This document shows positions 1 through 5,050 of a stretch of DNA of 5,348 nt, piece after piece. The notes below the pieces were generated by a model. That model had not been told where the DNA came from, ran no database searches, and was given only the letters and a program-made list of their open reading frames with translations. Made by a program: the position numbers and the translations under genes. Positions within the stretch are counted from its first letter, which is position 1. Each line of letters opens with the position of its first letter. Source of the stretch: Bacteroidales bacterium UBA755 (lineage in GTDB: Bacteria > Bacteroidota > Bacteroidia > Bacteroidales > UBA932); the NCBI GenBank assembly GCA_002297815.1, contig DBKH01000024.1, positions 31,545-36,892 of the forward strand, read 5' to 3'.

Positions 1-259
1 GCTCGTCTTTCTTTATGAGCACTGATGGTCTGCACTCTACCATTATGGATTTCTGGGCATCCTTTTCAGCCATAGTGAGCTCGGCTACATACTTTTTCGC
101 CTCTCCGACTGGATCTTCTGTCCCGAAGCGGGCTTCCAGTTGCTTGATATCGCCCAGGCGCTCGACATATTTAGTAGCGTTCTTGCCGTCTTCTCGCCGG
201 AAAGACTTCTGAACATAGTACAGCGTTGTGTTCTTAGATGGGATGGTGCGTAAGATCAT
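1..259 (-). CDS. IS transposase, N-terminal part (IS1634/IS4-like), cut by window edge
   Basis: This leftward open frame has 86 complete codons and runs off the left edge without a stop. The protein begins MILRTIPSKNTTLYYVQKSF and continues with RREDGKNATKYVERLGDIKQ. That layout (short beta strands, a 'Y-V-x-x-S-F-R' strand, then 'ERLGDI') resembles the N-terminus of IS1634/IS4-group DDE transposases, which cut and paste their own insertion sequence. The catalytic DDE residues would lie outside the window, so the family call rests on N-terminal resemblance only. I chose the ATG at 259. An in-frame ATG at 280 lies upstream of the transcription start predicted from the -7 box at 283-290. A four-codon frame (ATG at 270, stop 258-256) overlaps the start as ATGA and could dampen or couple translation. 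The IS end and target duplication cannot be placed. Confidence 0.65.
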   Translation of the reverse strand, partial: MILRTIPSKNTTLYYVQKSFRREDGKNATKYVERLGDIKQLEARFGTEDPVGEAKKYVAELTMAEKDAQKSIMVECRPSVLIKKDE

Positions 260-262
260 ACT

Positions 263-282
263 AATAACATTAAATAACATTA
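263..282. repeat. Perfect tandem repeat, 2 x 10 bp
   Basis: AATAACATTA occurs twice back to back (263-272 and 273-282), immediately upstream of the transposase start. On the minus strand it lies between the -7 box and the ATG, so it would fall largely in the transposase 5' untranslated region. It may belong to the IS terminus or may be a replication-slippage duplication; the sequence does not decide. Confidence 0.7.
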
Positions 283-290
283 CAAAGATA
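283..290 (-). promoter_or_regulatory. Putative transposase promoter (-7 box)
   Basis: Read on the minus strand this is TATCTTTG, a full match to the Bacteroidota -7 element TAnnTTTG. A start about 6 nt downstream (near 277) would leave a leader of about 18 nt before the ATG at 259. A perfect -33 TTTG is not found at the usual spacing; the position is occupied by the T tract of the upstream hairpin (TTTT, one mismatch). A TTTG is present only 14 nt away, which is short. Confidence 0.45.
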
Positions 291-305
291 AAAATATTAT
301 TTGAC

Positions 306-330
306 AAAAAAAAAGAGGCTGGAGGCCTCT
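306..330 (-). terminator. Rho-independent terminator, leftward
   Basis: On the minus strand, AGAGGC (330-325) pairs perfectly with GCCTCT (319-314) across a 5-nt loop, followed directly by eight more T residues (313-306). There is no T tract on the plus strand, so it works leftward only. It lies between the minus-strand -7 box at 382-389 and the transposase, and would stop outside transcription from reading into the IS. No leftward gene ends here, which makes its purpose unclear. Confidence 0.7.
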
Positions 331-376
331 CTGGTGAAAATATTGAAAAAATTAGGTGTTAAACTTCCGAATCTTG
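306..376 (-). ncRNA. Candidate short terminated RNA, about 70 nt
   Basis: The stretch is bounded by a -7 box match (382-389) and the leftward terminator (306-330). A start near 376 would give a transcript of about 70 nt. It contains no ATG, so it is unlikely to be a leader peptide. No known RNA family is recognised. The alternative is that this is only the remnant of a leftward gene's upstream region that was separated by the IS. This is inference from two flanking signals. Confidence 0.25.
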
Positions 377-381
377 TCTTA

Positions 382-389
382 CAAAGGTA
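382..389 (-). promoter_or_regulatory. Putative leftward promoter (-7 box)
   Basis: On the minus strand this reads TACCTTTG, matching TAnnTTTG exactly and identical to the -7 box proposed for the DUF4294 gene at 3855-3862. No clear -33 TTTG is seen at the expected spacing. It is divergent to, and about 30 bp from, the ftsX -7 box. No leftward gene is found between it and the terminator at 306-330. Confidence 0.4.
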
Positions 390-397
390 ATAATTTT

Positions 398-427
398 TTT
401 TCATATTTCGATATTTCACTATCTTTG
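398..427 (+). promoter_or_regulatory. Putative ftsX operon promoter
   Basis: TATCTTTG at 420-427 matches the Bacteroidota -7 box TAnnTTTG. At the usual 18-nt spacing upstream lies TTTT (398-401), one mismatch from the -33 TTTG, within a T-rich run. A start near 433 would give a leader of about 20 nt before the ATG at 454. It also makes the in-frame TTG at 436, practically at the transcription start, an unlikely initiation codon. Confidence 0.55.
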
Positions 428-453
428 AGTCCAATTTGGAGCATTGTGCGAAA

Positions 454-1332
454 ATGACGTCAGGTGAAAATAAATTGATACGTAGAAGACTCATCGGAGC
501 TTGGCTTTCAACGGTAGTAAGCATTAGTCTTGTGCTACTTCTTGTCGGAGTGGCCGGCCTTCTGGTGGTCAATGCGAGGAGCGTCTCTGACTATTTCAAG
601 GAGAACATGCAGGTCTCCGTGCTAATGAAGCAGGAAGTCAGTGATGACGAGGCTATTGAATATGTCTCCGAACTGGACGCAATGCCTTTTATTAAAAGCA
701 GCAAGTTCATTTCTCGTGAACAGGGGACTAAGGAGATGGCGGAACTCTTGGGGGAGGACTTTCTCAATGTCTTTGAGACTGCTCCCATCCCTGTTTCTGT
801 GGATGTTACACTTAGAGCAGACTATGTGTCATCTGACAGCCTTGAGGTCGTTAAACGTGCCATTATGGAATCCCCTTTGGTTGATGAAGTGGTCTATCAG
901 CAGTCTCTAGTGGACAAACTTAACACTAATTTGGGGAAGATCTCTGCTGTTCTGGGAGTCTTTATATTCCTGCTGCTTTTCATTTCTTTCGTACTTATTA
1001 ACAACACTGTGCGGCTGAATGTCTTTTCGCGAAGATTTACGATTCACACTATGCGGCTTGTCGGTGCTACTAAATCTTTTATCAGAGCCCCGTTCCTCGT
1101 TCAGGCTGTGTTCCAAGGCCTGTTTTCCGCTCTTCTTGCTACCGTAATGCTTGTCGGGATTCTCTTTTTCGTGAGAAGCGAGTTTGCACAACTTTTTGAA
1201 GTATTTCGTTTGGACCTGCTTTTGGCTGTGATTGGAGTGGTAATTCTGTCGGGAATTGTAATCTGTACGCTTAGTACAGCCCTTGTCGTTGGGCGCCTAG
1301 TCTCACTGTCAAAGGATGAATTATATTGCTAA
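454..1332 (+). CDS. ftsX: Cell division protein FtsX (permease-like)
   Basis: The product is the membrane subunit of the FtsEX complex, an ABC-type system. In other bacteria it transmits ATP hydrolysis by FtsE across the inner membrane to control peptidoglycan hydrolases at the septum. The 292-residue protein has the FtsX layout: a basic cytoplasmic start (KLIRRRL, 7-13), TM1 at about 17-39, and a large periplasmic domain at about 41-160. TM2 at about 163-182 is followed by the conserved stretch INNTVRLNVFSRRFTIHTMR with LVGAT just after (182-206), then TM3 at about 216-240 and TM4 at about 255-279. The start is the ATG at 454; an in-frame TTG lies 18 nt upstream but sits at the predicted transcription start. 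It is the first gene of a four-gene operon. No ftsE is adjacent, so its ATPase partner must be encoded elsewhere. Function is inferred from family membership. Confidence 0.9.
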   Translation: MTSGENKLIRRRLIGAWLSTVVSISLVLLLVGVAGLLVVNARSVSDYFKENMQVSVLMKQEVSDDEAIEYVSELDAMPFIKSSKFISREQGTKEMAELLGEDFLNVFETAPIPVSVDVTLRADYVSSDSLEVVKRAIMESPLVDEVVYQQSLVDKLNTNLGKISAVLGVFIFLLLFISFVLINNTVRLNVFSRRFTIHTMRLVGATKSFIRAPFLVQAVFQGLFSALLATVMLVGILFFVRSEFAQLFEVFRLDLLLAVIGVVILSGIVICTLSTALVVGRLVSLSKDELYC

Positions 1333-1351
1333 CAATTTAATAATAAGGAAT

Positions 1352-1597
1352 ATGTCGGATAACACCAAAATGTCGATCACTGGAAAAGGCTTGCGATTGC
1401 TCTTGATGGGTCTGCTCGTGATGGTCGCTGGTTTTGTGCTCATGATTGGAGGTGGCACCACAAATCATGAGGAATTTAATTGGGCGATGTTTGATTTCCG
1501 CAGACTTGTGGCTGCGCCTTTAGTTATTATCTGTGGAATTGTCATTGAAGTGGTTGCGATAATGTGCCGTCCGAAGAATGACGCAAATAAAGAATAA
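1352..1597 (+). CDS. DUF3098 family small membrane protein
   Basis: This 81-residue protein has two membrane segments (about 13-32 and 53-71) separated by a short loop carrying FNWAMFDFRR (42-51). The pattern 'F-N-x-x-x-F-D-F-R-R-x-x-x-A-P' and the RPK tail after TM2 fit the Bacteroidota DUF3098 family. No biochemical role is known to me. In Bacteroidota relatives it commonly sits between ftsX and uppP, as here, which hints at an envelope or division role, but that is guilt by association only. I chose the ATG at 1352: it follows ftsX by 19 nt and has a purine-rich AAGGA just before it. The in-frame ATG at 1316 would overlap the end of ftsX and add a polar, non-conserved-looking 12-residue extension. 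The uppP start is 3 nt downstream, so co-translation is likely. Confidence 0.85.
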   Translation: MSDNTKMSITGKGLRLLLMGLLVMVAGFVLMIGGGTTNHEEFNWAMFDFRRLVAAPLVIICGIVIEVVAIMCRPKNDANKE

Positions 1598-1600
1598 GCT

Positions 1601-2431
1601 ATGGATTGGTTGCAAGCATTTCTTTTGGGGATAGTACAAGGACTGACTGAATTTCTTCCTGTAAGTTCGAGTGGTCATCTCATGATTGTGAGAGATCTGT
1701 TGGGCGTTGACGGAGACGGTTTTTTGGATTTTACCGTGACGGTGCATCTTGCCACTGTTTTGAGTACGATCATCGTGTTCTGGAAACCTATTTGCCGCCT
1801 TATCGCTGGTCTGTTCAAGTTTAAATACAATGAAGAGACGGACTATGTTTTCAAAATCATAGTGTCAATGATTCCGGTTGCTATCGTTGGGCTACTTTTC
1901 AAGGATCAGGTTGAGTCTTTGTTCTCAGACAATTTGTTCACGGTGGCTATCTGTCTGATCATCACAGCTATTCTTCTCTACCTGTCTGACGTCTCCGGAC
2001 GTGTCAGTGTCCGCAAAAAAGAAGATGCTCCTGCTTCTTCAACCCGCAATGGAATTTCCTACTGGCAGGCACTTGTGGTGGGATTCGGTCAGGCACTGGC
2101 TGTTGCTCCGGGTCTTTCCCGTTCTGGTACCACCATCGCTACTGGACTCTTGTGTGGAGTCAAGCGCGATGTCATGGCACAGTTCTCGTTCTTGATGGTC
2201 CTTGTTCCTATTATTGGGGAACAGTTCCTTGATCTTGTAAAGAGCATAGGTGGTGAAGCCGTTTTGGGCGGAGGTCTCAGCCCTGTCTGTCTTGTCGTTG
2301 GCTTTTTAGCAGCTTTCGTATCAGGTCTTTTTGCCTGCAAAGTCATGATTGCCATTGTCAAGAAGGCAAAGCTGACATGGTTCGCTATCTACTGCCTTGC
2401 CGTCTCAATGCTGCTTCTGATTTTTGCGTAA
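1601..2431 (+). CDS. uppP: Undecaprenyl-diphosphatase (UppP/BacA type)
   Basis: The enzyme removes one phosphate from undecaprenyl pyrophosphate, regenerating the C55 lipid carrier used for peptidoglycan, O-antigen and capsule subunits. It is an integral inner-membrane enzyme. The 276-residue length is normal for the family. Both hallmark regions are intact. The first is QGLTEFLPVSSSGHL at 13-27, with Q13/E17 of the (E/Q)xxxE motif, the serine cluster 22-24 and H26. The second is PGLSRSGTT at 170-178, with R174 at the numbering of the E. coli catalytic arginine. Several hydrophobic helices follow, as expected for the BacA fold. By family knowledge, extra copies give bacitracin resistance, but nothing here shows it is more than the housekeeping copy. 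It starts 3 nt after the DUF3098 gene and ends 15 nt before lpxH. Confidence 0.95.
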   Translation: MDWLQAFLLGIVQGLTEFLPVSSSGHLMIVRDLLGVDGDGFLDFTVTVHLATVLSTIIVFWKPICRLIAGLFKFKYNEETDYVFKIIVSMIPVAIVGLLFKDQVESLFSDNLFTVAICLIITAILLYLSDVSGRVSVRKKEDAPASSTRNGISYWQALVVGFGQALAVAPGLSRSGTTIATGLLCGVKRDVMAQFSFLMVLVPIIGEQFLDLVKSIGGEAVLGGGLSPVCLVVGFLAAFVSGLFACKVMIAIVKKAKLTWFAIYCLAVSMLLLIFA

Positions 2432-2446
2432 GCATATTCATTCTCA

Positions 2447-3202
2447 ATGGCAGACAGAACCCTTTCGTACTTTGTCTCTGACGTCCATCTAGGACTTGAC
2501 GTGAATGATCCCCTTGACAGAGAGGCTCGTTTTGTCAGTTTCTTAAGGTCCATCCCGAAAGAGAGGACTAAGACATTGTACCTCCTTGGAGACATTTGGG
2601 ATTTTTGGTACGAGTACCATGACGTTGTGCCTAAAGGGTATGTAAGGGTGTTTTCTGCTTTGCTTGACTTGATTGATGCAGGTGTCGAAGTGTGCTTCTT
2701 TCAAGGTAATCATGACATCTGGTGCTTTCACTACTTTGAAGAATTGGGCATCCATATTCTTCAACAGCCTTATGTCGTCGAAATAGGTGGCAAGACGTTT
2801 TGCTTAGGGCATGGGGACGGATTAGGACCGGGGCACAATTGGTACAAGCTGATGCGTTGGGGCTTCCGTAACAAATTTTTCCAAAGTCTTTTCAGCTTGT
2901 TACACCCCTATATTGCCTTCCGCTTCGGTAAAGGCTGGTCAAAGAAGAGTAGGGTGGCGAAGAGCAATGAATATGTCTTCAAAGGTACCGATGAGCCGTT
3001 GTACAAGTTTGCAGTGGAGTTCTCGGCCAAGCGTCATGTGGACTTTTTTATTTTCGGACATTTCCACGTGAGCGAAGATCTTGAACTTCCAACTGGAGCT
3101 AGACTTCTCATCCTAAAGGACTGGATGGAGCCTCATTCGTCGAACTTTATCTCTTTCGACACGATGTTGGGATGCTTGGGCATCTCCCAGAATATTGAAT
3201 AG
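2447..3202 (+). CDS. lpxH: UDP-2,3-diacylglucosamine diphosphatase (LpxH type)
   Basis: This is a calcineurin-like metallophosphoesterase that hydrolyses UDP-2,3-diacylglucosamine to lipid X plus UMP, the fourth step of lipid A synthesis, at the cytoplasmic face of the inner membrane. The metal-binding motifs appear in order: D12 and H14 in SDVHLG, D49 in GDIWDFW (48-54), GNHD at 87-90, H122 in GHGD (121-124), and H205/H207 in GHFH (204-207). GHGDGLGPG followed by a hydrophobic, aromatic-rich insert (about 130-165) fits the helical cap that holds the acyl chains in LpxH. The length of 251 residues is slightly longer than the roughly 240 of E. coli LpxH. The GDIWDFW variant makes it LpxH-like rather than LpxG or LpxI. 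It is the last gene of the operon, and its final 70 nt overlap the convergent DUF4294 gene. A broader 'UDP-2,3-diacylglucosamine hydrolase-like' phosphoesterase cannot be fully excluded. Confidence 0.88.
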   Translation: MADRTLSYFVSDVHLGLDVNDPLDREARFVSFLRSIPKERTKTLYLLGDIWDFWYEYHDVVPKGYVRVFSALLDLIDAGVEVCFFQGNHDIWCFHYFEELGIHILQQPYVVEIGGKTFCLGHGDGLGPGHNWYKLMRWGFRNKFFQSLFSLLHPYIAFRFGKGWSKKSRVAKSNEYVFKGTDEPLYKFAVEFSAKRHVDFFIFGHFHVSEDLELPTGARLLILKDWMEPHSSNFISFDTMLGCLGISQNIE

Positions 3203-3840
3203 TAAAGGGCATCAAATTCGCCTCTCTGCCATTTTTCGACAAGATATTCAGTCATCTTGTCTTCTCCTTTGGGATCATAATGGCTCTTGAGATTTTGCCC
3301 GAAGACCTTGGCTATTCCCTGCCAAAAACCAGCGGAGATTCCGCTTTTATAACTTTTTATAACATTGTAGGGGGATTTACCTATCTCTCTGTCCACCAGT
3401 TTGATTAGTAACTTTCCCTGAGAGATTGTCATGCCCCTGAGTGGCTGTTCGTAGGCATCCAGAAGCTCCTCTTGAAGACGATTGATGTACTTCTCTTTCT
3501 TGCGCCTACGCAGGCTGTTTTCGGCGATGTGTTTATCGACCTGCCGCTCCATGTCGCTGGCTAGAAGAGCATAGGGATAGACCTTGTTGAAATTATAGAC
3601 CAACCTATAGTACTTTTTTAGGTCTCTTTTGCTGCCTCTGAACCCCCTTGGGAAGATCCATGCTGGGTCGATGCTGTCGTAGTAGGACGTGTCTCCATGC
3701 TCGACGCGGTAGCCCATGTAGCCAGATCTCCGGCCCCCATCGGGTTGAGGAGGAACATCCGGAGTCTGCCCAACGGTGATAGTAGTCATCGCTAGGATTC
3801 CTGCGAGAAGGCAGGTCGCGTATTTCGTCAAACGTGTCAT
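3133..3840 (-). CDS. Secreted DUF4294 family protein, function unknown
   Basis: This 235-residue protein opens with a basic N-region and a hydrophobic segment (about 8-23) typical of a signal peptide. C10 is not in a proper lipobox, so I favour a soluble periplasmic protein over a lipoprotein. A proline- and glycine-rich linker (27-43) is followed by the conserved core. The core includes VYPYALLASDM (87-97), a very charged helix rich in R, K and E (98-131), QGKLLIKLVDREIG (141-154), and FWQGIAKVFGQNLKSHYDPK plus GEDK (172-195). This pattern fits DUF4294, a Bacteroidota family without known activity. I use the ATG at 3840. The in-frame TTG at 3852 would lie within a few bases of the -7 box, ahead of the likely transcription start. 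The 3' end overlaps lpxH by 70 bp on the opposite strand. Monocistronic as far as seen. Confidence 0.8.
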   Translation of the reverse strand: MTRLTKYATCLLAGILAMTTITVGQTPDVPPQPDGGRRSGYMGYRVEHGDTSYYDSIDPAWIFPRGFRGSKRDLKKYYRLVYNFNKVYPYALLASDMERQVDKHIAENSLRRRKKEKYINRLQEELLDAYEQPLRGMTISQGKLLIKLVDREIGKSPYNVIKSYKSGISAGFWQGIAKVFGQNLKSHYDPKGEDKMTEYLVEKWQRGEFDALYYSIFWEMPKHPNIVSKEIKFDE

Positions 3841-3854
3841 TTGTTTTGGCAATG

Positions 3855-3862
3855 CAAAGGTA
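3855..3862 (-). promoter_or_regulatory. Putative DUF4294 gene promoter (-7 box)
   Basis: The minus strand reads TACCTTTG, a full match to TAnnTTTG. The predicted start near 3849 gives a very short leader before the ATG at 3840. A perfect -33 TTTG is not seen at the normal distance, so the promoter may be weak or depend on a regulator. Confidence 0.5.
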
Positions 3863-3993
3863 AGACTTTTCTGAAAAAACTATGCCATCTTCATATTCGC
3901 GGATAAATAGGATTCGCGCGTGTCGAAATTGGTTGCAAAATATTTTAAAGCCTTTGCCTAATTGCTTGAAAATGATGAATTTCTTTTGATAAA

Positions 3994-4025
3994 TTTTCGG
4001 TCGAAAAAGTTGAAATATTTTTCAA
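3994..4025. repeat. Two adjacent palindromes upstream of the rplP promoter
   Basis: TTTTCG-GT-CGAAAA (3994-4007) is a perfect inverted repeat with a 2-nt centre. Two bases later comes TTGAAA-TATT-TTTCAA (4010-4025), perfect with a 4-nt centre. The pair ends 6 bp before the -33 box of the rplP promoter. The position suits a protein-binding site or an A/T-rich upstream element, but no known operator is recognised, and short palindromes are common in AT-rich DNA. Confidence 0.4.
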
Positions 4026-4031
4026 AATATG

Positions 4032-4061
4032 TTTGAAATCCATAAATTTTTACTAAATTTG
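4032..4061 (+). promoter_or_regulatory. rplP operon promoter, near-consensus
   Basis: TTTG at 4032-4035 is followed after 18 nt by TAAATTTG at 4054-4061. Both elements and their spacing match the Bacteroidota primary sigma factor pattern (TTTG, TAnnTTTG). The surroundings are very AT-rich, as expected for a strong ribosomal protein promoter. The likely transcription start is about 4066-4068, leaving a leader of about 80 nt. Confidence 0.75.
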
Positions 4062-4066
4062 CAGTC

Positions 4067-4126
4067 CCAAATTCTAGGGTGTAGTGGCTTAAAATGCTGA
4101 TATTCAATAGATTTTGGAGAATTTGG
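4067..4126 (+). promoter_or_regulatory. Structured 5' leader of the rplP transcript (candidate autoregulatory RNA)
   Basis: CCAAATTCT at 4067-4075 and AGAATTTGG at 4118-4126 are perfect 9-bp complements enclosing 42 nt. The left arm begins at the predicted transcript 5' end, and the right arm ends 22 nt before the rplP ATG. An inner AAAAT/ATTTT pairing (4091-4095 with 4111-4115, extendable by two G-U pairs) is possible. Ribosomal protein operons are often controlled by such leaders bound by one of their products. No described leader family is recognised, so regulation is inference. Confidence 0.45.
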
Positions 4127-4148
4127 AAATTATTAAAGTAGTACAGCA

Positions 4149-4568
4149 ATGTTACAACCAAAGAAAACTAAGTTCAGAAGAGAACAAAAGAACGTGATGA
4201 AGGGTATGGCCCAGAGAGGCAACCAGCTCGCGTTTGGTTCCTTCGGTCTCAAGACCCTCGAGAACTGCTGGATCACAGCGCAGCAGATTGAGTCCGCGCG
4301 TCAGGCTATTTCACGTTGTATGAACCGTGAGGGACAGATCTGGATCAGGATTTTCCCGGTCAAGCCTTTCACCAAGAAGCCTCTTGACACCCGTATGGGT
4401 AAAGGTAAGGGTGATCCTCAGGGATTCGTAGCTCCTGTTACACCGGGACGTATCATCTTCGAGGCTGATGGTGTTTCGCTTGCAATCGCTAAAGAAGCGA
4501 TGCGTCTTGCCGCCCACAAGCTTCCTATCGCGACCAAGTTCGTGGTCCGCAGGGATTATGTTGAATAA
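4149..4568 (+). CDS. rplP: 50S ribosomal protein L16
   Basis: L16 is a core protein of the large subunit, near the A site and peptidyl transferase centre, and is needed for late 50S assembly. The 139-residue product begins MLQPKKTKFRREQK, as almost all L16 proteins do. It carries GQIWIRIFPVKP (62-73), RMGKGKG (82-88; the R corresponds to the arginine hydroxylated in E. coli L16), GFVAPVTPGRI (92-102) and LAAHKLPIATKFVVRR (120-135). The usual rpsC is not upstream; instead a promoter and leader of its own precede it, so it is the first gene of this transcription unit. No Shine-Dalgarno sequence is present; an AT-rich stretch precedes the ATG. The rpmC start follows after 17 nt. Codon use favours the frequent lysine AAG and isoleucine ATC codons, consistent with high expression. 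Confidence 0.97.
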   Translation: MLQPKKTKFRREQKNVMKGMAQRGNQLAFGSFGLKTLENCWITAQQIESARQAISRCMNREGQIWIRIFPVKPFTKKPLDTRMGKGKGDPQGFVAPVTPGRIIFEADGVSLAIAKEAMRLAAHKLPIATKFVVRRDYVE

Positions 4569-4585
4569 TTAATGGAGAAGGAATA

Positions 4586-4783
4586 ATGAAAACATCTGAA
4601 GTTCGCGAGATGTCCATTGCAGATCTGCAGGACCGCATCCAGGTTGAAAAGAATAGGCTTGACACGATGAAGCTCAACCACGCCATCTCTCCATTGGAGA
4701 ACACATCGGAATTCAAGAAAGTCAGAAAGGATATCGCTCGTATGCTCACTATCCTCGCTGAGAAAGAAAATGAACAGAAATAA
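4586..4783 (+). CDS. rpmC: 50S ribosomal protein L29
   Basis: L29 is a small two-helix protein at the polypeptide exit tunnel of the large subunit, beside L23. The 65-residue product starts MKTSEVREMSIADLQDRI and has the expected long helical hairpin, with the conserved basic segment FKKVRKDIARMLTIL (43-57) in the second helix. The central 'LKFN'-like region is replaced here by MKLNHAISPLENT (28-40), within family variation. An unusually Shine-Dalgarno-like GGAGAAGGA (4574-4582) lies just before the ATG, which is uncommon in Bacteroidota. It sits in the normal order rplP-rpmC-rpsQ, 17 nt after rplP and 11 nt before rpsQ. Confidence 0.95.
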   Translation: MKTSEVREMSIADLQDRIQVEKNRLDTMKLNHAISPLENTSEFKKVRKDIARMLTILAEKENEQK

Positions 4784-4794
4784 TCATTAGTCTT

Positions 4795-5049
4795 ATGGAA
4801 AGAAATCTTCGTAAGGAAAGAATCGGCGTAGTGGTCAGCAATAAGATGGACAAGACCATCATCGTTGCGGTTGAGACCAAGAAGGAGCATCCTCTCTACG
4901 GTAAGTTTATCAAGCAGACCACCAAGTTCGTCGCTCAGGATGACAAGAACGAGTGCAGCGAGGGAGACACCGTGCGCATTATGGAAACCCGTCCTCTCAG
5001 CAAGACCAAGAGGTGGAGATTAGTTGAAATCGTAGAAAAAGTTAAGTAA
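4795..5049 (+). CDS. rpsQ: 30S ribosomal protein S17
   Basis: S17 is a primary 16S rRNA-binding protein of the small subunit with an OB fold, acting early in 30S assembly. The 84-residue length is normal. Family features are RNLRKERIGVVVSNKMDKTI (3-22), the ETKKEHPLYGKFIKQTTKF strand-loop (27-45), GDTVRIMETRPLSKTKRWRL (57-76) and a basic C-terminus. It is preceded by rpmC (11 nt) and followed by rplN after a single base, so the two are probably translationally coupled. Confidence 0.97.
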   Translation: MERNLRKERIGVVVSNKMDKTIIVAVETKKEHPLYGKFIKQTTKFVAQDDKNECSEGDTVRIMETRPLSKTKRWRLVEIVEKVK

Positions 5050-5050
5050 T

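Larger units (their letters stand above)
3841..4148. other. AT-rich divergent spacer between the DUF4294 gene and rplP
   Basis: This 308-bp stretch encodes no convincing protein. From left to right it holds the -7 box of the leftward DUF4294 gene (3855-3862) and a direct repeat of ATTCGCG (3895-3901 and 3912-3918). Next come two palindromes (3994-4007 and 4010-4025), the rightward rplP promoter (4032-4061) and a leader with a 9-bp inverted repeat (4067-4126). In particular there is no recognisable remnant of rpsC, the usual upstream neighbour of rplP. Confidence 0.75.

Noticed and set aside
15..212. Rightward open frame opposite the transposase
   Set aside because: It is a shadow of the leftward transposase frame with S-rich, non-family-like composition; the minus-strand frame carries the recognisable protein.
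297..404. 35-codon leftward frame that could be a leader peptide before the terminator
   Set aside because: Its ATG (404-402) lies upstream of the predicted -7 box and its last codons run through the terminator hairpin and T tract, so the proposed transcript would not contain its start.
436..453. TTG as an upstream start for ftsX
   Set aside because: The -7 box at 420-427 puts transcription start at about 433, leaving no leader; the ATG at 454 gives the normal basic FtsX N-terminus.
3949..3956. Possible additional rightward -7 box (AGCCTTTG)
   Set aside because: It has A in place of the first T of TAnnTTTG and G in place of the A, has no properly spaced -33 box, and the promoter at 4032-4061 is far better.
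4076..4148. tRNA-like beginning (GGGTGTAGTGGC) downstream of the rplP promoter
   Set aside because: The D-arm consensus breaks down after the first bases. There is no T-loop GGTTCGA-type sequence and no acceptor stem partner, so it is not a tRNA or a clear tRNA remnant.
3958..4161. 67-codon leftward open frame in the AT-rich spacer
   Set aside because: It covers the rplP promoter, leader and start codon on the opposite strand. Its low-complexity F/N/I/L composition is what random AT-rich DNA gives, and it resembles no family I recognise.
4572..4586. Four-codon frame (MEKE) ending in TAATG at the rpmC start
   Set aside because: It is too short to judge and is explained by chance in a purine-rich, Shine-Dalgarno-like stretch.
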